64,000 bases of DNA from Thermoactinomycetaceae bacterium (GCA_025449975.1 JANWIG010000001.1:58165-122164); one strand, 5' to 3'. Counted from the first letter of the stretch, positions 15,461 to 24,656 are shown. The notes: generated by a model from the sequence alone, not told the origin. Program-made: numbers and translations.

Positions 15461-16933
15461 ATGCTAAAACTGTTTAAAAGGCTTTTTACTGACTCCTTTG
15501 CATTTGCCATTGCCAGTGTAGGGAACAAGTTGGTTGGATTACTCTTGTTCCCTGTTTTTTTAAGATATATGGAACAGGTCGAATACGCTGACTGGGGGAT
15601 GACGAATACCCTTACGCTGGTGGTGACCTATCTGTCTGTATTAGGAATGGATGCCGCACTTGCATTTTATTATCATGATGTGAAAACCGAACAGGAACGA
15701 AAAGCTTACTTGACGGCTACTTTGATCAGTAGCAGTTTCGTTTGTCTACTATTTATTCTGATTTCTTTGGTTTTGCGTGAACCATTGGCCGAGCTTTTAT
15801 ATGAATCGGGCTCCCAAAATCGCTGGGTTATTTTTATCGCCACGGTAGCGACACTAGGAGCAATCATTATTCAACTTCTACTCGCTTATGCCCGATTTGA
15901 ACAAAGAAAGTGGTTTTTCACTTTATTTAGCATGAGTTATGTCATCGGATCCTCTTTACTTAGTGTTTACTTTGTTGTTTTTCAAAACTTAGGACTACAT
16001 GGTATTTTTTATGGTCAATTAATCGGTCAGTGTTCCATTGCACTCATTCTTCTTTATTTATATCGAGATAAATTTACCTCTTTGATTCCTCGTGAATACT
16101 TCAAAAATTTGCTACAATATGGCTTGCCTCTTTTGCCGACCCTAATGGTATTTTGGGTGATGAACATGGTCTCGAGACCGATGATCTACCATATGGTCTC
16201 ACCTGAAAAAGCAGCCATCTATGAAGCGGCTTTACGCTTTGCATCTGTGGTCGTGCTACTTACTGCCCCATTTCAGTTGGCTTGGCGGCCTTTTTCCCTC
16301 TCGTTAAAAGAAAGAGAAGATGCCCCGCGTATATATGGAATGGTAGGAAGAGCCGAGCTGATCGTCGGTTCCATTTTAATTATGTGTCTTAGTTTTGTCA
16401 TTGAGCCACTGGTTGAGCTGGTAGCGGGAAGCAATAAACAAGAGTATTTTGAAGCAGCTCACTATGTCTGGCTACTCTCATTTGGTACGATTTTAAATGT
16501 ACTCCATTTGATCGTTGGAGTCGGGCTGTTGATTCAGAAAAAGACCAAAGAAATCTCGCGAGCATTTCTGATTGGAGCCAGTTTTTACTTTGTGGGATGC
16601 TATTTGCTGATCCCGATCTGGGAAATTTGGGCGGTAGGAGTCGTCAATATCTTTTCCTATCTGATTATTGTGATCATCATTTATCGGCAAAATCAAAAAG
16701 TCTATCCTGTGGATTTTCGTTTTCGCTCGATGATGATCTATATTGCTATTTATCTCGGTCTGATGGCTGTTTCTTCTATGGTTCAACTGAATGATTGGGC
16801 TTATGGTTGGATCTATTATATCGTGATCTTGACCCTTACGATCATTACCCTTTTTGCTAGTGGATTGTTATCATTTCAAGAGTTAGCTAAATTAAAAAGG
16901 TCACTTCGTCAACCGAATAGAGAGGAAAGCTGA
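15461..16933 (+). CDS. polysaccharide flippase, Wzx/MATE-like
   Basis: A 490-residue membrane protein with about 12-14 segments. FAIASVGNKLVGLLLFPVF near the N-terminus is typical of polysaccharide biosynthesis (PST) exporters. It probably moves the undecaprenyl-linked repeat unit across the membrane. It follows the UDP-sugar genes by 36 bases and precedes a glycosyltransferase, so it likely belongs to the same transcript. Which lipid-linked sugar it carries cannot be told. Confidence 0.86.
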   Translation: MLKLFKRLFTDSFAFAIASVGNKLVGLLLFPVFLRYMEQVEYADWGMTNTLTLVVTYLSVLGMDAALAFYYHDVKTEQERKAYLTATLISSSFVCLLFILISLVLREPLAELLYESGSQNRWVIFIATVATLGAIIIQLLLAYARFEQRKWFFTLFSMSYVIGSSLLSVYFVVFQNLGLHGIFYGQLIGQCSIALILLYLYRDKFTSLIPREYFKNLLQYGLPLLPTLMVFWVMNMVSRPMIYHMVSPEKAAIYEAALRFASVVVLLTAPFQLAWRPFSLSLKEREDAPRIYGMVGRAELIVGSILIMCLSFVIEPLVELVAGSNKQEYFEAAHYVWLLSFGTILNVLHLIVGVGLLIQKKTKEISRAFLIGASFYFVGCYLLIPIWEIWAVGVVNIFSYLIIVIIIYRQNQKVYPVDFRFRSMMIYIAIYLGLMAVSSMVQLNDWAYGWIYYIVILTLTIITLFASGLLSFQELAKLKRSLRQPNREES

Positions 16934-17049
16934 TTTGTTAAAATGGTTTCGTTTCATTAGGAGTCCGATGGTTAGGACCTGGTATAATCGACTTTACTAA
17001 CATCGAGCGATTGAAAAGGGGAACCATTTGTTTGAAGGAGTTGAATATT

Positions 17050-18162
17050 TTGTCGCACAAGGTGATGATTTTTAGTTCGGTTCATCCTTACGATGATACG
17101 CGCATCTTTCATAAACAGGCGGTCTCATTGGTTCAAGCGGGTTATAAAGTAGAACTACATGCTGTAGCTGATTTTACAGAAAAAGTAATCGAAGGGGTAC
17201 GTGTTGTCGGGGTGCAAAGACACGCAAGTAAATTAAAAAGACTAGGAAATGGAAAATTATTATATGAACGAGCGCTGCAAAGCGATGCTGATCTCTTCCA
17301 TTTCCATGATCCCGAGCTTCTACCATGGGGAGTAAAGCTGGCTAAAAAAACGAAAAAACCAGTCATATATGATGCCCATGAGGATCTACCCAAACAAATT
17401 TACACCAAACCTTGGATTCCGGCTTATTTACGAGGACCTATATCGGCGATTGCTCAGCGAGTCGAAAAGGGATATGCTCGTCAGTTGGCAGCCGTCATTA
17501 CGGCAACGGAGACGATCGCCAAACAATTTGCCAGTACTAAAAATGTGGTAGTAATTAAAAACTATCCACAACCGATGCCGCAAATCGAGCAGGTAAAACA
17601 GAAAAAAAATTTGATTTTATATGTTGGTGGTATTTCTTATCTTCGTGGCTATCGTGAAATGATCCAAATGATGGATTATCTTCCCACAGAGCTCGAAGCG
17701 GAATTACACCTCATTGGACCATTGCAACACATTGCCCCCGAAGATCGGGATGAAGAGCAATTAAGACAAAAAAACATCTTCTTGCATGGTCGTGTCTTGT
17801 TTGAAGAAGTGAAAAAGTGGCTCGGTAAAGGCAAGGTTGGCTTGGTCTGTCTCCATCCAACTCAGAACTATCCTGAGTCTTTACCCATTAAAATGTTTGA
17901 ATATATGGCAGCTGGCTTACCTCTGATTGCTTCCAACTTCCCGTTATGGAAAGAGATCGTCGAGAAAAGCCAGGCTGGTTTTACTGTGGATCCACTTAAC
18001 CCACAAGCGATCGCCGAAAAAGTGGCTAAACTCCTTACCAATGACCAACTTCATCAAGAGATGAGCCAAAATGGTCGCAGAGCTCATGAAGAAATCTACA
18101 ATTGGCAAGTGGAAGAACAAAAGCTTCTTAAACTATATCGTTTATTGCTAAAAAACGAGTGA
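17050..18162 (+). CDS. family 4 glycosyltransferase
   Basis: A GT-B glycosyltransferase of about 370 residues. VMIFSSVHPYDDTRIFHKQA at the N-terminus and DLFHFHDPELLPWG plus YDAHEDLPKQI in the first domain resemble the group that acts on lipid-linked intermediates. The second domain holds LYVGGISYLRGYREMIQMM, KMFEYMAAGLPLIASNFP and a C-terminal helix. The TTG at 17050 has AAGGAG (17035-17040) nine bases upstream and is preferred. TTG 17011 and TTG 17032 are open alternatives. A terminator follows immediately. Confidence 0.84.
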   Translation: MSHKVMIFSSVHPYDDTRIFHKQAVSLVQAGYKVELHAVADFTEKVIEGVRVVGVQRHASKLKRLGNGKLLYERALQSDADLFHFHDPELLPWGVKLAKKTKKPVIYDAHEDLPKQIYTKPWIPAYLRGPISAIAQRVEKGYARQLAAVITATETIAKQFASTKNVVVIKNYPQPMPQIEQVKQKKNLILYVGGISYLRGYREMIQMMDYLPTELEAELHLIGPLQHIAPEDRDEEQLRQKNIFLHGRVLFEEVKKWLGKGKVGLVCLHPTQNYPESLPIKMFEYMAAGLPLIASNFPLWKEIVEKSQAGFTVDPLNPQAIAEKVAKLLTNDQLHQEMSQNGRRAHEEIYNWQVEEQKLLKLYRLLLKNE

Positions 18163-18195
18163 GAAAATCATTGATTTTCTCGCTTTGTTTTATTT
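18160..18195. terminator. terminator between convergent glycosyltransferase and LCP genes
   Basis: GAGAAAATC/GATTTTCTC with a three-base loop, then GCTTTGTTTT. Its left arm overlaps the glycosyltransferase stop codon. Confidence 0.75.
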
Positions 18196-18215
18196 GTGTC
18201 CGTAAGGCTCTCGCT

Positions 18216-19109
18216 TTAGAGATCCAACTCCAAATGCTCGGCAAGAATACTGCGGATTCGCCTTACTTCATCTTCTTTAATTAACCAATAATAGGTTCCA
18301 TTTCGCATGGTTGGTTGTCCTTGAAAAGAATGCGTCGTAATCCTACTATCGTCGATTCCGCGATATCTTTGGTGCAAACTAATCAATTTCCATGGAGAAA
18401 TATCGGTTTTTAAGTGGGGACCGATTTGTTCTAGTACCCTTTTTAACCTTGGCAACGTTCGAAATTCCGTTCCTTTACGAAACAAAGCGCGGATCACCTT
18501 TTGCTGCCGTTTATTTCGTCCTAGATCGCCTTCGGGATCGTGTTTACGCATCTGAACAAATGCTAACGTTTGCTTTCCATTTAGGGTCATATCTCCTCGA
18601 AAGGTAACCCCTTGATAGGTAAAAGGAGAATCGACATGAATATCGATGCCTCCTAAACTATCGACGATTTTCTCTAATCCTTGCATATTGACTTGTACAT
18701 ATCCATCGATCGGCAAATCCAAAAACTCCTCGACTGTCTCACGAGTTAACTGGATTCCACCATATGCGTAGCTATGATTGATTTTATCCAATTGATCACG
18801 ATCGGGAATCTTCACCAACGTATCTCGGGGAATATTGGTTAATTTGACCGAATTTTTATGGGGATTTGCTGTTAAGACAATAATCGTATCTGCCCGTCCT
18901 TGATCTGCTTCGCGCGCATCGATACCGATCAGCAAGAGAGAAAATGGATCTTCTTCGATGTTCACTTGACGAGCGCGCTTGTCGGATTTGGGTTCTTTTG
19001 GAGGAGAATAAGCTTCATTAGCTACAGAATATAGCAAATAAAAAAAGTAAATCGCCACACCCAAGGTGATGATCAATGCAACGGTCATGATCCGGATTAA
19101 TTTTTTCAT
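18216..19109 (-). CDS. LytR-CpsA-Psr (LCP) family wall-polymer ligase
   Basis: A 297-residue protein with one N-terminal membrane segment (about 6-28) and an extracellular LCP domain. Motifs include LLLIGIDAREADQGRADTII, the arginine/aspartate pair region LTNIPRDTLVKIPD and KINHSYAYGG, then GRNKRQQKVI. LCP enzymes attach undecaprenyl-phosphate-linked polymers (teichoic or teichuronic acids, capsule) to peptidoglycan. This short member is next to the polysaccharide cluster and probably attaches its product. GGGAGG lies nine bases ahead of the ATG. The large gap behind it (19110-19536) should hold its promoter. Confidence 0.9.
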   Translation of the reverse strand: MKKLIRIMTVALIITLGVAIYFFYLLYSVANEAYSPPKEPKSDKRARQVNIEEDPFSLLLIGIDAREADQGRADTIIVLTANPHKNSVKLTNIPRDTLVKIPDRDQLDKINHSYAYGGIQLTRETVEEFLDLPIDGYVQVNMQGLEKIVDSLGGIDIHVDSPFTYQGVTFRGDMTLNGKQTLAFVQMRKHDPEGDLGRNKRQQKVIRALFRKGTEFRTLPRLKRVLEQIGPHLKTDISPWKLISLHQRYRGIDDSRITTHSFQGQPTMRNGTYYWLIKEDEVRRIRSILAEHLELDL

Positions 19110-19536
19110 TCAATCGAGCCTCCCAATGAGAATATACGGATTCCTTGATCAGGATCAATCTGGAATAATTTGGTCTCTTATAAGATTATGATAAATAAAG
19201 AATTGTACCTTTTTTTATTTAAGATTTACAAACGGGAATCCTTCCATGTAGCAGGTCGACAAAAAAATAAAGATGTAATTATCTGGAGACATCATGCAGG
19301 AAATCTCCTCATAATGGGCAGCTCATGCTCATGATCGGAAATCCCTCGTAACTAAAGGAATTACGGGGATTATACGGTTCCTAAAGATCATCTACCTAAG
19401 AATTCACGGTGTTCTCCTCAGAATCACTCGGCTATTTTCTATGTAGTTATTCAGTGATAGAATGTCATCTAATAAGAAATACCTAAGTTGTAGTTGGATC
19501 AAAAGGGAAGGTAAAAATTTGTTGGAGGATGTAAAA
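19110..19536. other. intergenic region between LCP and gabD
   Basis: A 427-base divergent promoter region without a credible gene. It contains a hairpin (AATCCCTCGTAA at 19340-19351 with TTACGGGGATT at 19361-19371) that lacks a T run. I could not assign promoters with confidence. Confidence 0.5.
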
Positions 19537-19557
19537 ATGAGGAGGGAGTATGAGTAA
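19537..19557 (+). CDS. six-codon leader ORF overlapping the gabD start
   Basis: ATG AGG AGG GAG TAT GAG TAA. It has its own GGAGG (19524-19528) and its stop codon overlaps the gabD ATG as TAATG. Its own codons form the gabD ribosome-binding site. This could couple translation of gabD to the leader, or it could be chance. Confidence 0.3.
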   Translation: MRREYE

Positions 19558-20990
19558 TGGATTATTCACTATATATCGATGGGAAATGGTGTCAAGCAAA
19601 GGATGGAAAAACGGTTCCGGTTACAAACCCTGCCAATGGACAAGTGATTGGCTCTGCTGCTGATGCGACAGCTGAAGATGTCGTTTCCGCGATTGAAGCA
19701 GCTCATAAAGCTTTTCCCCTGTGGGCAGCCAAATCGGCCAGAGAACGGTCGGAAATTTTATATAAGGCTTACCAACTGATGCTGGAAAGAATCGATGAAA
19801 TTGCTCGCGTCTTAACCATGGAACAGGGGAAACCGCTTGCCGAAGCAAAGGGAGAAGTTTTGTATGCGGCTGATTATATCCAATGGTATGCTGAAGAAGC
19901 CAAACGGGTTTATGGTGATGTCATTCCAGCAACCTATACCAATAAACGAATTTTTGTCTTCCGTCAGCCGATTGGAGTGATTGCTGCGATCACGCCTTGG
20001 AATTTTCCAGCTGCGATGATTGCTCGCAAAATTGCGCCCGCTTTGGCTGTCGGTTGTACAGCGATTGTCAAACCGGCTGAGCAGACACCGTTAACTGCTG
20101 GAAAACTAGTTGAAGTCTTTCATGATGCGGGTCTACCCGCAGGTGCCCTTAACTTGGTTACCGGTAGCAAGCCAAGCATGATCGGTCAAACATTGTTAGC
20201 TGACTCACGGGTACGAAAAGTTACTTTTACCGGTTCAACTCCTGTAGGCAAATTAATTATGAAACAAGCTGCCGATACGGTGAAACGAGTTAGTCTCGAA
20301 TTGGGTGGACATGCTCCATTTATTGTGTTTCCGGATGCCGATCTCGAACTGGCGGCTTCTCAAGTGATTGCCAGCAAGTATCGCAATGCTGGACAAACTT
20401 GCATTTGTACCAACCGCATTTATGTTCACGAAGATGTAGTGGATGATTTTACGGAAAAATTTGTGGCCAAAGTGAAAGAACTGAAAATTGGTGATGGATT
20501 GGAAGAAGGTGTCCAAATTGGACCGCTGATCGACGAAGAAGCGATAAAAAAAGTGGATCGTCACGTTCAAGATGCCATAAGCAAAGGGGCACAGTTGGCA
20601 ACGGGTGGAAGACAGTTAGGAGGATTGTATTACGAGCCGACTGTCTTATGTGGCGTAACAGATGATATGTTGATTCAACAAGAAGAGACGTTTGGTCCCG
20701 TCGCACCGATCCAAATCTTTAAAGATGAAAAAGAAGTGATTCAAAAAGCGAATAACACCCCTTATGGTCTAGCCTCTTACCTCTTTACGCAGGATATCGC
20801 AAGAGCTTTTCGTGTAGCTGAAGCGTTGGAGTACGGCATTGTCGGGATCAACGATGGTGCTCCATCCACGGCACAAGCACCGTTTGGTGGTGTAAAAGAA
20901 AGTGGAATGGGACGCGAAGGTGGAAAACACGGATTGGAAGACTATTTGGAGATAAAATATATTTCCTTAGGTGGCGTTGACAAGAAATAG
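19557..20990 (+). CDS. gabD: NAD(P)-dependent succinate-semialdehyde dehydrogenase (aldehyde dehydrogenase family)
   Basis: A 477-residue aldehyde dehydrogenase. It has TPWNFPAAMIARKIAPALA, the NAD-site FTGSTPVGK, the catalytic glutamate in LELGGHAPFIVF (about 250) and the catalytic cysteine in NAGQTCICTNR (about 284). The end has APFGGVKESGMGREGGKHG, characteristic of GabD-type succinate-semialdehyde dehydrogenases. It would oxidise succinate semialdehyde to succinate, from GABA or polyamine breakdown. No gabT partner is in the window. GGAGGGA is nine bases before the ATG. Flanked by a leader ORF and a strong terminator. Confidence 0.88.
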   Translation: MDYSLYIDGKWCQAKDGKTVPVTNPANGQVIGSAADATAEDVVSAIEAAHKAFPLWAAKSARERSEILYKAYQLMLERIDEIARVLTMEQGKPLAEAKGEVLYAADYIQWYAEEAKRVYGDVIPATYTNKRIFVFRQPIGVIAAITPWNFPAAMIARKIAPALAVGCTAIVKPAEQTPLTAGKLVEVFHDAGLPAGALNLVTGSKPSMIGQTLLADSRVRKVTFTGSTPVGKLIMKQAADTVKRVSLELGGHAPFIVFPDADLELAASQVIASKYRNAGQTCICTNRIYVHEDVVDDFTEKFVAKVKELKIGDGLEEGVQIGPLIDEEAIKKVDRHVQDAISKGAQLATGGRQLGGLYYEPTVLCGVTDDMLIQQEETFGPVAPIQIFKDEKEVIQKANNTPYGLASYLFTQDIARAFRVAEALEYGIVGINDGAPSTAQAPFGGVKESGMGREGGKHGLEDYLEIKYISLGGVDKK

Positions 20991-20999
20991 TTTTTCATA

Positions 21000-21053
21000 A
21001 AAGAAGCCATTCCTTGGTCTCGAACTATGAACCAAAGAATGGCTTCTTTTTTA
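21000..21053 (+). terminator. terminator after gabD
   Basis: AAGAAGCCATTCCTTGGT pairs with ACCAAAGAATGGCTTCTT, an 18-bp stem with one mismatch, followed by six Ts. Confidence 0.93.
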
Positions 21054-21424
21054 CCACTATTGAAGATCAAAGATGGTGTTGTTTGGGATCTCTTCTTCAG
21101 GCTGCTTCGAACAACCATTTTCTGTATAATTGAGCTTATAAGCGGCACCATCTGATGTGTTCCTAAGTCACGTCATGGAGCAAAATCGAGTCAGAGGATG
21201 GGCGGGTTGACATAACCAAGAACCCCCATCGGGGAAGGGAATCGAAGGATTTGATGGTTAAATATGTGCCTCTTTGTAATTTTATGTTCATCTTTGATTA
21301 TTGATGTTTCCAACAGTAACTTTTTGTATAATTGGATGTATGGGTCTTTCTCAGCGTAAAGAGAGATAAATGGATTGGGCAAGCTGTAGAGAGATTGTTT
21401 GGAATGAACCGAGGGGGTTTTTGT
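21054..21424. other. intergenic region upstream of the epimerase gene
   Basis: A 371-base stretch with no supported gene. Two TATAAT-like -10 sites occur (TCTGTATAATTG near 21122 and TTTGTATAATTG near 21325). The second would start transcription about 90 bases before the epimerase ATG. Confidence 0.4.
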
Positions 21425-22393
21425 ATGAAAATATTGGTAACAGGTGGGATTGGCTTTGTTGGATCACATATTGTCGATCAATTGGTTGAACAAGGTCAAC
21501 AAGTAGTCGTCATCGATAATATATCAACAGGCAATAAAGAACGGATTCATCCAGAGACTCATTTTTACGAAGCGGATATTGCAAATGAACAGGAAATCAA
21601 TGAAATTTTTGCTATTGAAAAGCCAGAAGTCGTGATTCATCAGGCTGCCCAGATTCAAGTACCGATTTCCATGGAAAATCCCTTACTAGATGCAAGAGTA
21701 AATATTATGGGAACCCTCAATATACTAGAGGCGAGCCGTCAACATGGGGTTCGTAAGATTATTTATGCTTCATCTGCGGCAGTGTATGGGAGCCCCATTT
21801 ATTTGCCAATCGATGAAAAACATCCGATTCAGCCGATGGGCAATTATGGAGTATCGAAACATACTCCCGAACATTATTTAACGATTTATCGGGAATTATA
21901 CGGCTTGGAATATACTGTATTACGCTATGCAAATGTTTATGGTGTGCGACAAGAGCCACATGGAGAAGGTGGCGTTGTCTCTGTCATCGTCAATTGCCTG
22001 TTAAAAGATGGGAAATTCACTGTTTTTGGTGATGGGAGCCAAACACGTGATTATATATATGTAGAAGATGTGGCACGGGCCAACTTAGCTGCGATTGATG
22101 CAGGAGATGGATACATACTAAATATTGGTACAGGAGTCTCTACCTCATTAAATGAGTTGATTGTTTTATTTGAACAGATCACGAAGAAAGAGCTTCAAGT
22201 GGAATATAGTACAGAACGTTCAGGGGATATTAAACATAGTTATTTTGATTATCAATTAGCGAAAACGGTCCTTTCTTGGACCCCTAAGATTCCTTTGGAA
22301 GAAGGTATTCGCCGTACGTATGAATATTATCTCGATCTTTATCGTAAAATGAGCGTAAATAAACCAAAAGACAAGCTAATCGGTGAAATATAA
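21425..22393 (+). CDS. NAD-dependent UDP-sugar epimerase (GalE/UDP-GlcNAc 4-epimerase type)
   Basis: A 322-residue extended short-chain dehydrogenase. The NAD motif is KILVTGGIGFVGSHIVDQL, with Ile in place of the common Ala in GGxGF. The catalytic set is SSAAVYG and YGVSKH (Tyr-x3-Lys). RYANVYGVRQEPHGEGGVV and GDGSQTRDYIYVEDVA are typical of GalE/Gne-type epimerases. It probably interconverts UDP-Glc(NAc) and UDP-Gal(NAc) for the polysaccharide. The reading frame extends upstream to 21332, but GAGGGGG eight bases before the ATG at 21425 sets the start. Confidence 0.88.
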   Translation: MKILVTGGIGFVGSHIVDQLVEQGQQVVVIDNISTGNKERIHPETHFYEADIANEQEINEIFAIEKPEVVIHQAAQIQVPISMENPLLDARVNIMGTLNILEASRQHGVRKIIYASSAAVYGSPIYLPIDEKHPIQPMGNYGVSKHTPEHYLTIYRELYGLEYTVLRYANVYGVRQEPHGEGGVVSVIVNCLLKDGKFTVFGDGSQTRDYIYVEDVARANLAAIDAGDGYILNIGTGVSTSLNELIVLFEQITKKELQVEYSTERSGDIKHSYFDYQLAKTVLSWTPKIPLEEGIRRTYEYYLDLYRKMSVNKPKDKLIGEI

Positions 22394-22461
22394 GCGATTT
22401 TATGGCAAAAAGGCTATTGTCAATCCAGAACAACTAAAGTATACTGAGTAACAGTAAAGTA

Positions 22462-22483
22462 TTTGAAACAATACTGTAATCTT
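22462..22483 (+). promoter_or_regulatory. motif shared by two polysaccharide promoters, copy 2
   Basis: TTTGAAA-N6-TGTAATCTT, as at 11034-11056, 66 bases ahead of the phosphoglycosyl transferase gene. Confidence 0.3.
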
Positions 22484-22548
22484 TTTGACATATTTGTAAT
22501 TGATTTGCGACAGCAATTTATATTATACATGATCGGAGCGGATAGCGG

Positions 22549-23187
22549 ATGCGTTCAAAAATGGTCTTAAAAAATCATTCAGCTACATATTCAAGTTTTC
22601 ATGATGATGTTCTCTATCCCTTTGTCAAACGTGCTTTTGAAATTATTTTCTCTCTTATTCTATTAATTGTCACTTTACCGGTATTATTAATTACGATTAT
22701 CGCCATCAAATTGGAATCGCCTGGTTCTGCCTTTTATAAGCAAGAGAGGGTAGGACTAAGAGGAAAAACCTTTTCGATTATTAAGCTTCGTTCGATGCGG
22801 AATGACGCTGAGAAAAATGGACCTCAATGGGCTACCAAAAATGACCCACGTGTAACGCGTGTAGGAAGATTTATTCGCAAGACACGGATTGATGAAATTC
22901 CTCAGCTGATTAATATTTTGCGTGGAGATATGAGTTTAATTGGACCTCGTCCCGAACGACCTGTCTTTACAGAGCAATTTTCGAAGGAGATTGTAGGATT
23001 TGAAAAACGGCTTTTGGTTAAGCCTGGGCTGACAGGTTGGGCACAGGTCAATGGGGGATATGATGCAACACCAGCTGAAAAACTACAGCTTGATCTATAT
23101 TATATTCGCAATCAATCGCTGGCATTGGATATGAAAATTTTGCTTCGTACTGTTTGGGTTGTTTTTTCTGGCAATGGAGCAAGATAA
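22549..23187 (+). CDS. undecaprenyl-phosphate sugar phosphotransferase (monotopic phosphoglycosyl transferase)
   Basis: A 212-residue bacterial sugar transferase of the WcaJ/PglC/EpsL type. It adds the first sugar-1-phosphate to undecaprenyl phosphate. One hydrophobic re-entrant segment (about 24-50) is followed by the catalytic core. The core has FSIIKLRSMRNDAEKNG, the Asp-Glu dyad in TRIDEIPQLINILRGDMS and GPRPERPVF, then KPGLTGWAQVNGGYD. It is the likely initiating enzyme for the polymer made by the genes at 9.8-18.2 kb. Flanked by a GGAGCGG ribosome-binding site and a terminator. Confidence 0.92.
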   Translation: MRSKMVLKNHSATYSSFHDDVLYPFVKRAFEIIFSLILLIVTLPVLLITIIAIKLESPGSAFYKQERVGLRGKTFSIIKLRSMRNDAEKNGPQWATKNDPRVTRVGRFIRKTRIDEIPQLINILRGDMSLIGPRPERPVFTEQFSKEIVGFEKRLLVKPGLTGWAQVNGGYDATPAEKLQLDLYYIRNQSLALDMKILLRTVWVVFSGNGAR

Positions 23188-23189
23188 AG

Positions 23190-23220
23190 TGGGTTGTCTT
23201 TGGACGACCCATTTTTTTAT
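23190..23220 (+). terminator. terminator after the phosphoglycosyl transferase gene
   Basis: TGGGTTGTC/GACGACCCA with a short loop and seven Ts. Confidence 0.88.
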
Positions 23221-23250
23221 CTATAAGGAAATAGGTTAGCAGGTGTCCTA

Positions 23251-23361
23251 TTAAATAAACAATTTAATGAAGAGGTAGAATAAAAACCACATTGGTGCGC
23301 TTAATAAGACGGCATTGACAATTCCGATCCAAAATGTTTTGCCAACCACTGTGTAATTCAT
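23251..23361 (-). CDS. small single-pass membrane protein, paralogue of 9548-9676
   Basis: A 36-residue protein, MNYTVVGKTFWIGIVNAVLL at its start, with one membrane segment ending YLFIKLFI. The frame stays open further upstream, but GGAGGTG on the minus strand lies six bases before this ATG. It aligns with the 42-residue protein at 9548-9676 through the whole membrane part (I-G-I/L-V/I-N, LLS, P-x-W, YL-x-I, LFI). Like that gene it is convergent with a polysaccharide gene. Function unknown. Confidence 0.6.
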   Translation of the reverse strand: MNYTVVGKTFWIGIVNAVLLSAPMWFLFYLFIKLFI

Positions 23362-23550
23362 AAGTGGGCACCTCCATCTGGTTAAGTTGTCATTATTATA
23401 TGCTAAAAAAGGGATGAATAGTGAAGGACGAGCATAATGTAAACTAAATGTAATGTTAGAGTAACAGTCTGGATACCTTTTAAAATTATACATGGGAAAA
23501 ATAAACAGTAATCAAGCAAGGGATCCGGAAGCTTTTTAAAGAAAATCCTA

Positions 23551-23601
23551 TTGACCAAAAAAGATTGGATCTGTTAGTATTTATACAATGGTAAACAGAT
23601 C
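23551..23601 (+). promoter_or_regulatory. probable metNIQ promoter with overlapping palindrome
   Basis: TTGACC (23551-23556) and TAGTAT (23575-23580) are 18 bases apart. A perfect 8-bp inverted repeat, GATCTGTT (23568-23575) and AACAGATC (23594-23601), overlaps the -10 and start region and could be an operator or hairpin. No S-box (SAM-I) sequence is found before metN. Confidence 0.45.
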
Positions 23602-23686
23602 AAATTACTATGTTTTACTCCATTCTGCTGAAGATCTCTTTGGCACACCTGCAAAAGATCGTTTGGATATAGGAGGTGAAAAATGA

Positions 23687-24649
23687 ATGATTCAGTTGAA
23701 TCGCGTAAGTAAAACATATCTTGGGTCTAAGCATAATGAAGAGGTAGTCGCTCTTAGAGATATTTCACTTACGATTGAGAATGGAGAGATCTTTGGAATC
23801 GTTGGTCATAGTGGAGCAGGCAAAAGTACACTGCTGCGGCTATTAAATGGATTGGAAAAGCCAACAACAGGTTCCGTTATGATTCAGCAACAAGAAATTT
23901 CAAACTTGGATAATGAGTCGTTACGCCAAGTCCGTCAAAAGATTGGCATGATTTTTCAGCATTTTCACCTCCTGTGGTCACGGACTGTGCGTGAAAATAT
24001 TGCTTTCCCCTTGGAAATCATTGGTTTACCTAAAGCGATTAGGGAACAAAAAGTAACCCAATTACTAAAACGGGTGGGTCTGATTGAACGAGCCGATGCC
24101 TATCCTTCACAGCTATCCGGAGGAGAAAAACAACGAGTAGGAATTGCTCGTGCTTTAGCCAATGATCCCACTGTTCTCTTGTGTGATGAGGCAACCTCCG
24201 CCCTTGATCCAGAGACAACGCAGTCGATCTTACAGTTATTACGGGAGATTCATCGCGACATGGGGATTACCCTTGTTTTGATTACACATGAAATGGGTGT
24301 GGTTCGCTCCATTTGTGATCGGGTAGCTGTCATGGAAGCGGGTCAAATTGTAGAAATGGGTTTTGTTGAGGAAGTATTTTCAAATCCGAAACACCCCGTT
24401 ACACAGAAGTTTTTACAGATGGAAATGCATAGTCAAGACCAATTGATCTCAATCGAACTAAAAGATGGCTTTGAGTGGGCGAACTTGGTTAAACTTGCAC
24501 AGGATTATCGTGTATCGCTTGAAATTGTGAGCGGACGAATCGAGGCGGGAAGCAAACGACAATCAGTGGTCATTCGCTTCATTGGACAAGAAGCAGATAT
24601 AGAGAAAGCGAGAGCGGCCATCTCCGTCCCCTCTCGAAGTAGGGGGTGA
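23687..24649 (+). CDS. metN: methionine ABC transporter ATP-binding protein
   Basis: ATPase of the D/L-methionine importer, 320 residues. Walker A is GHSGAGKST (about 44-52). The signature is LSGGEKQRVGIARAL, Walker B is VLLCDEATSALD, and the H-loop is ITHEMG. The tail from about 245 is a NIL-type regulatory domain that binds methionine in homologues. AGGAGGTG is eight bases before the ATG at 23687. The stop codon overlaps the metI ribosome-binding site. First gene of metNIQ. Confidence 0.92.
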   Translation: MIQLNRVSKTYLGSKHNEEVVALRDISLTIENGEIFGIVGHSGAGKSTLLRLLNGLEKPTTGSVMIQQQEISNLDNESLRQVRQKIGMIFQHFHLLWSRTVRENIAFPLEIIGLPKAIREQKVTQLLKRVGLIERADAYPSQLSGGEKQRVGIARALANDPTVLLCDEATSALDPETTQSILQLLREIHRDMGITLVLITHEMGVVRSICDRVAVMEAGQIVEMGFVEEVFSNPKHPVTQKFLQMEMHSQDQLISIELKDGFEWANLVKLAQDYRVSLEIVSGRIEAGSKRQSVVIRFIGQEADIEKARAAISVPSRSRG

Positions 24650-24656
24650 TGAAACT

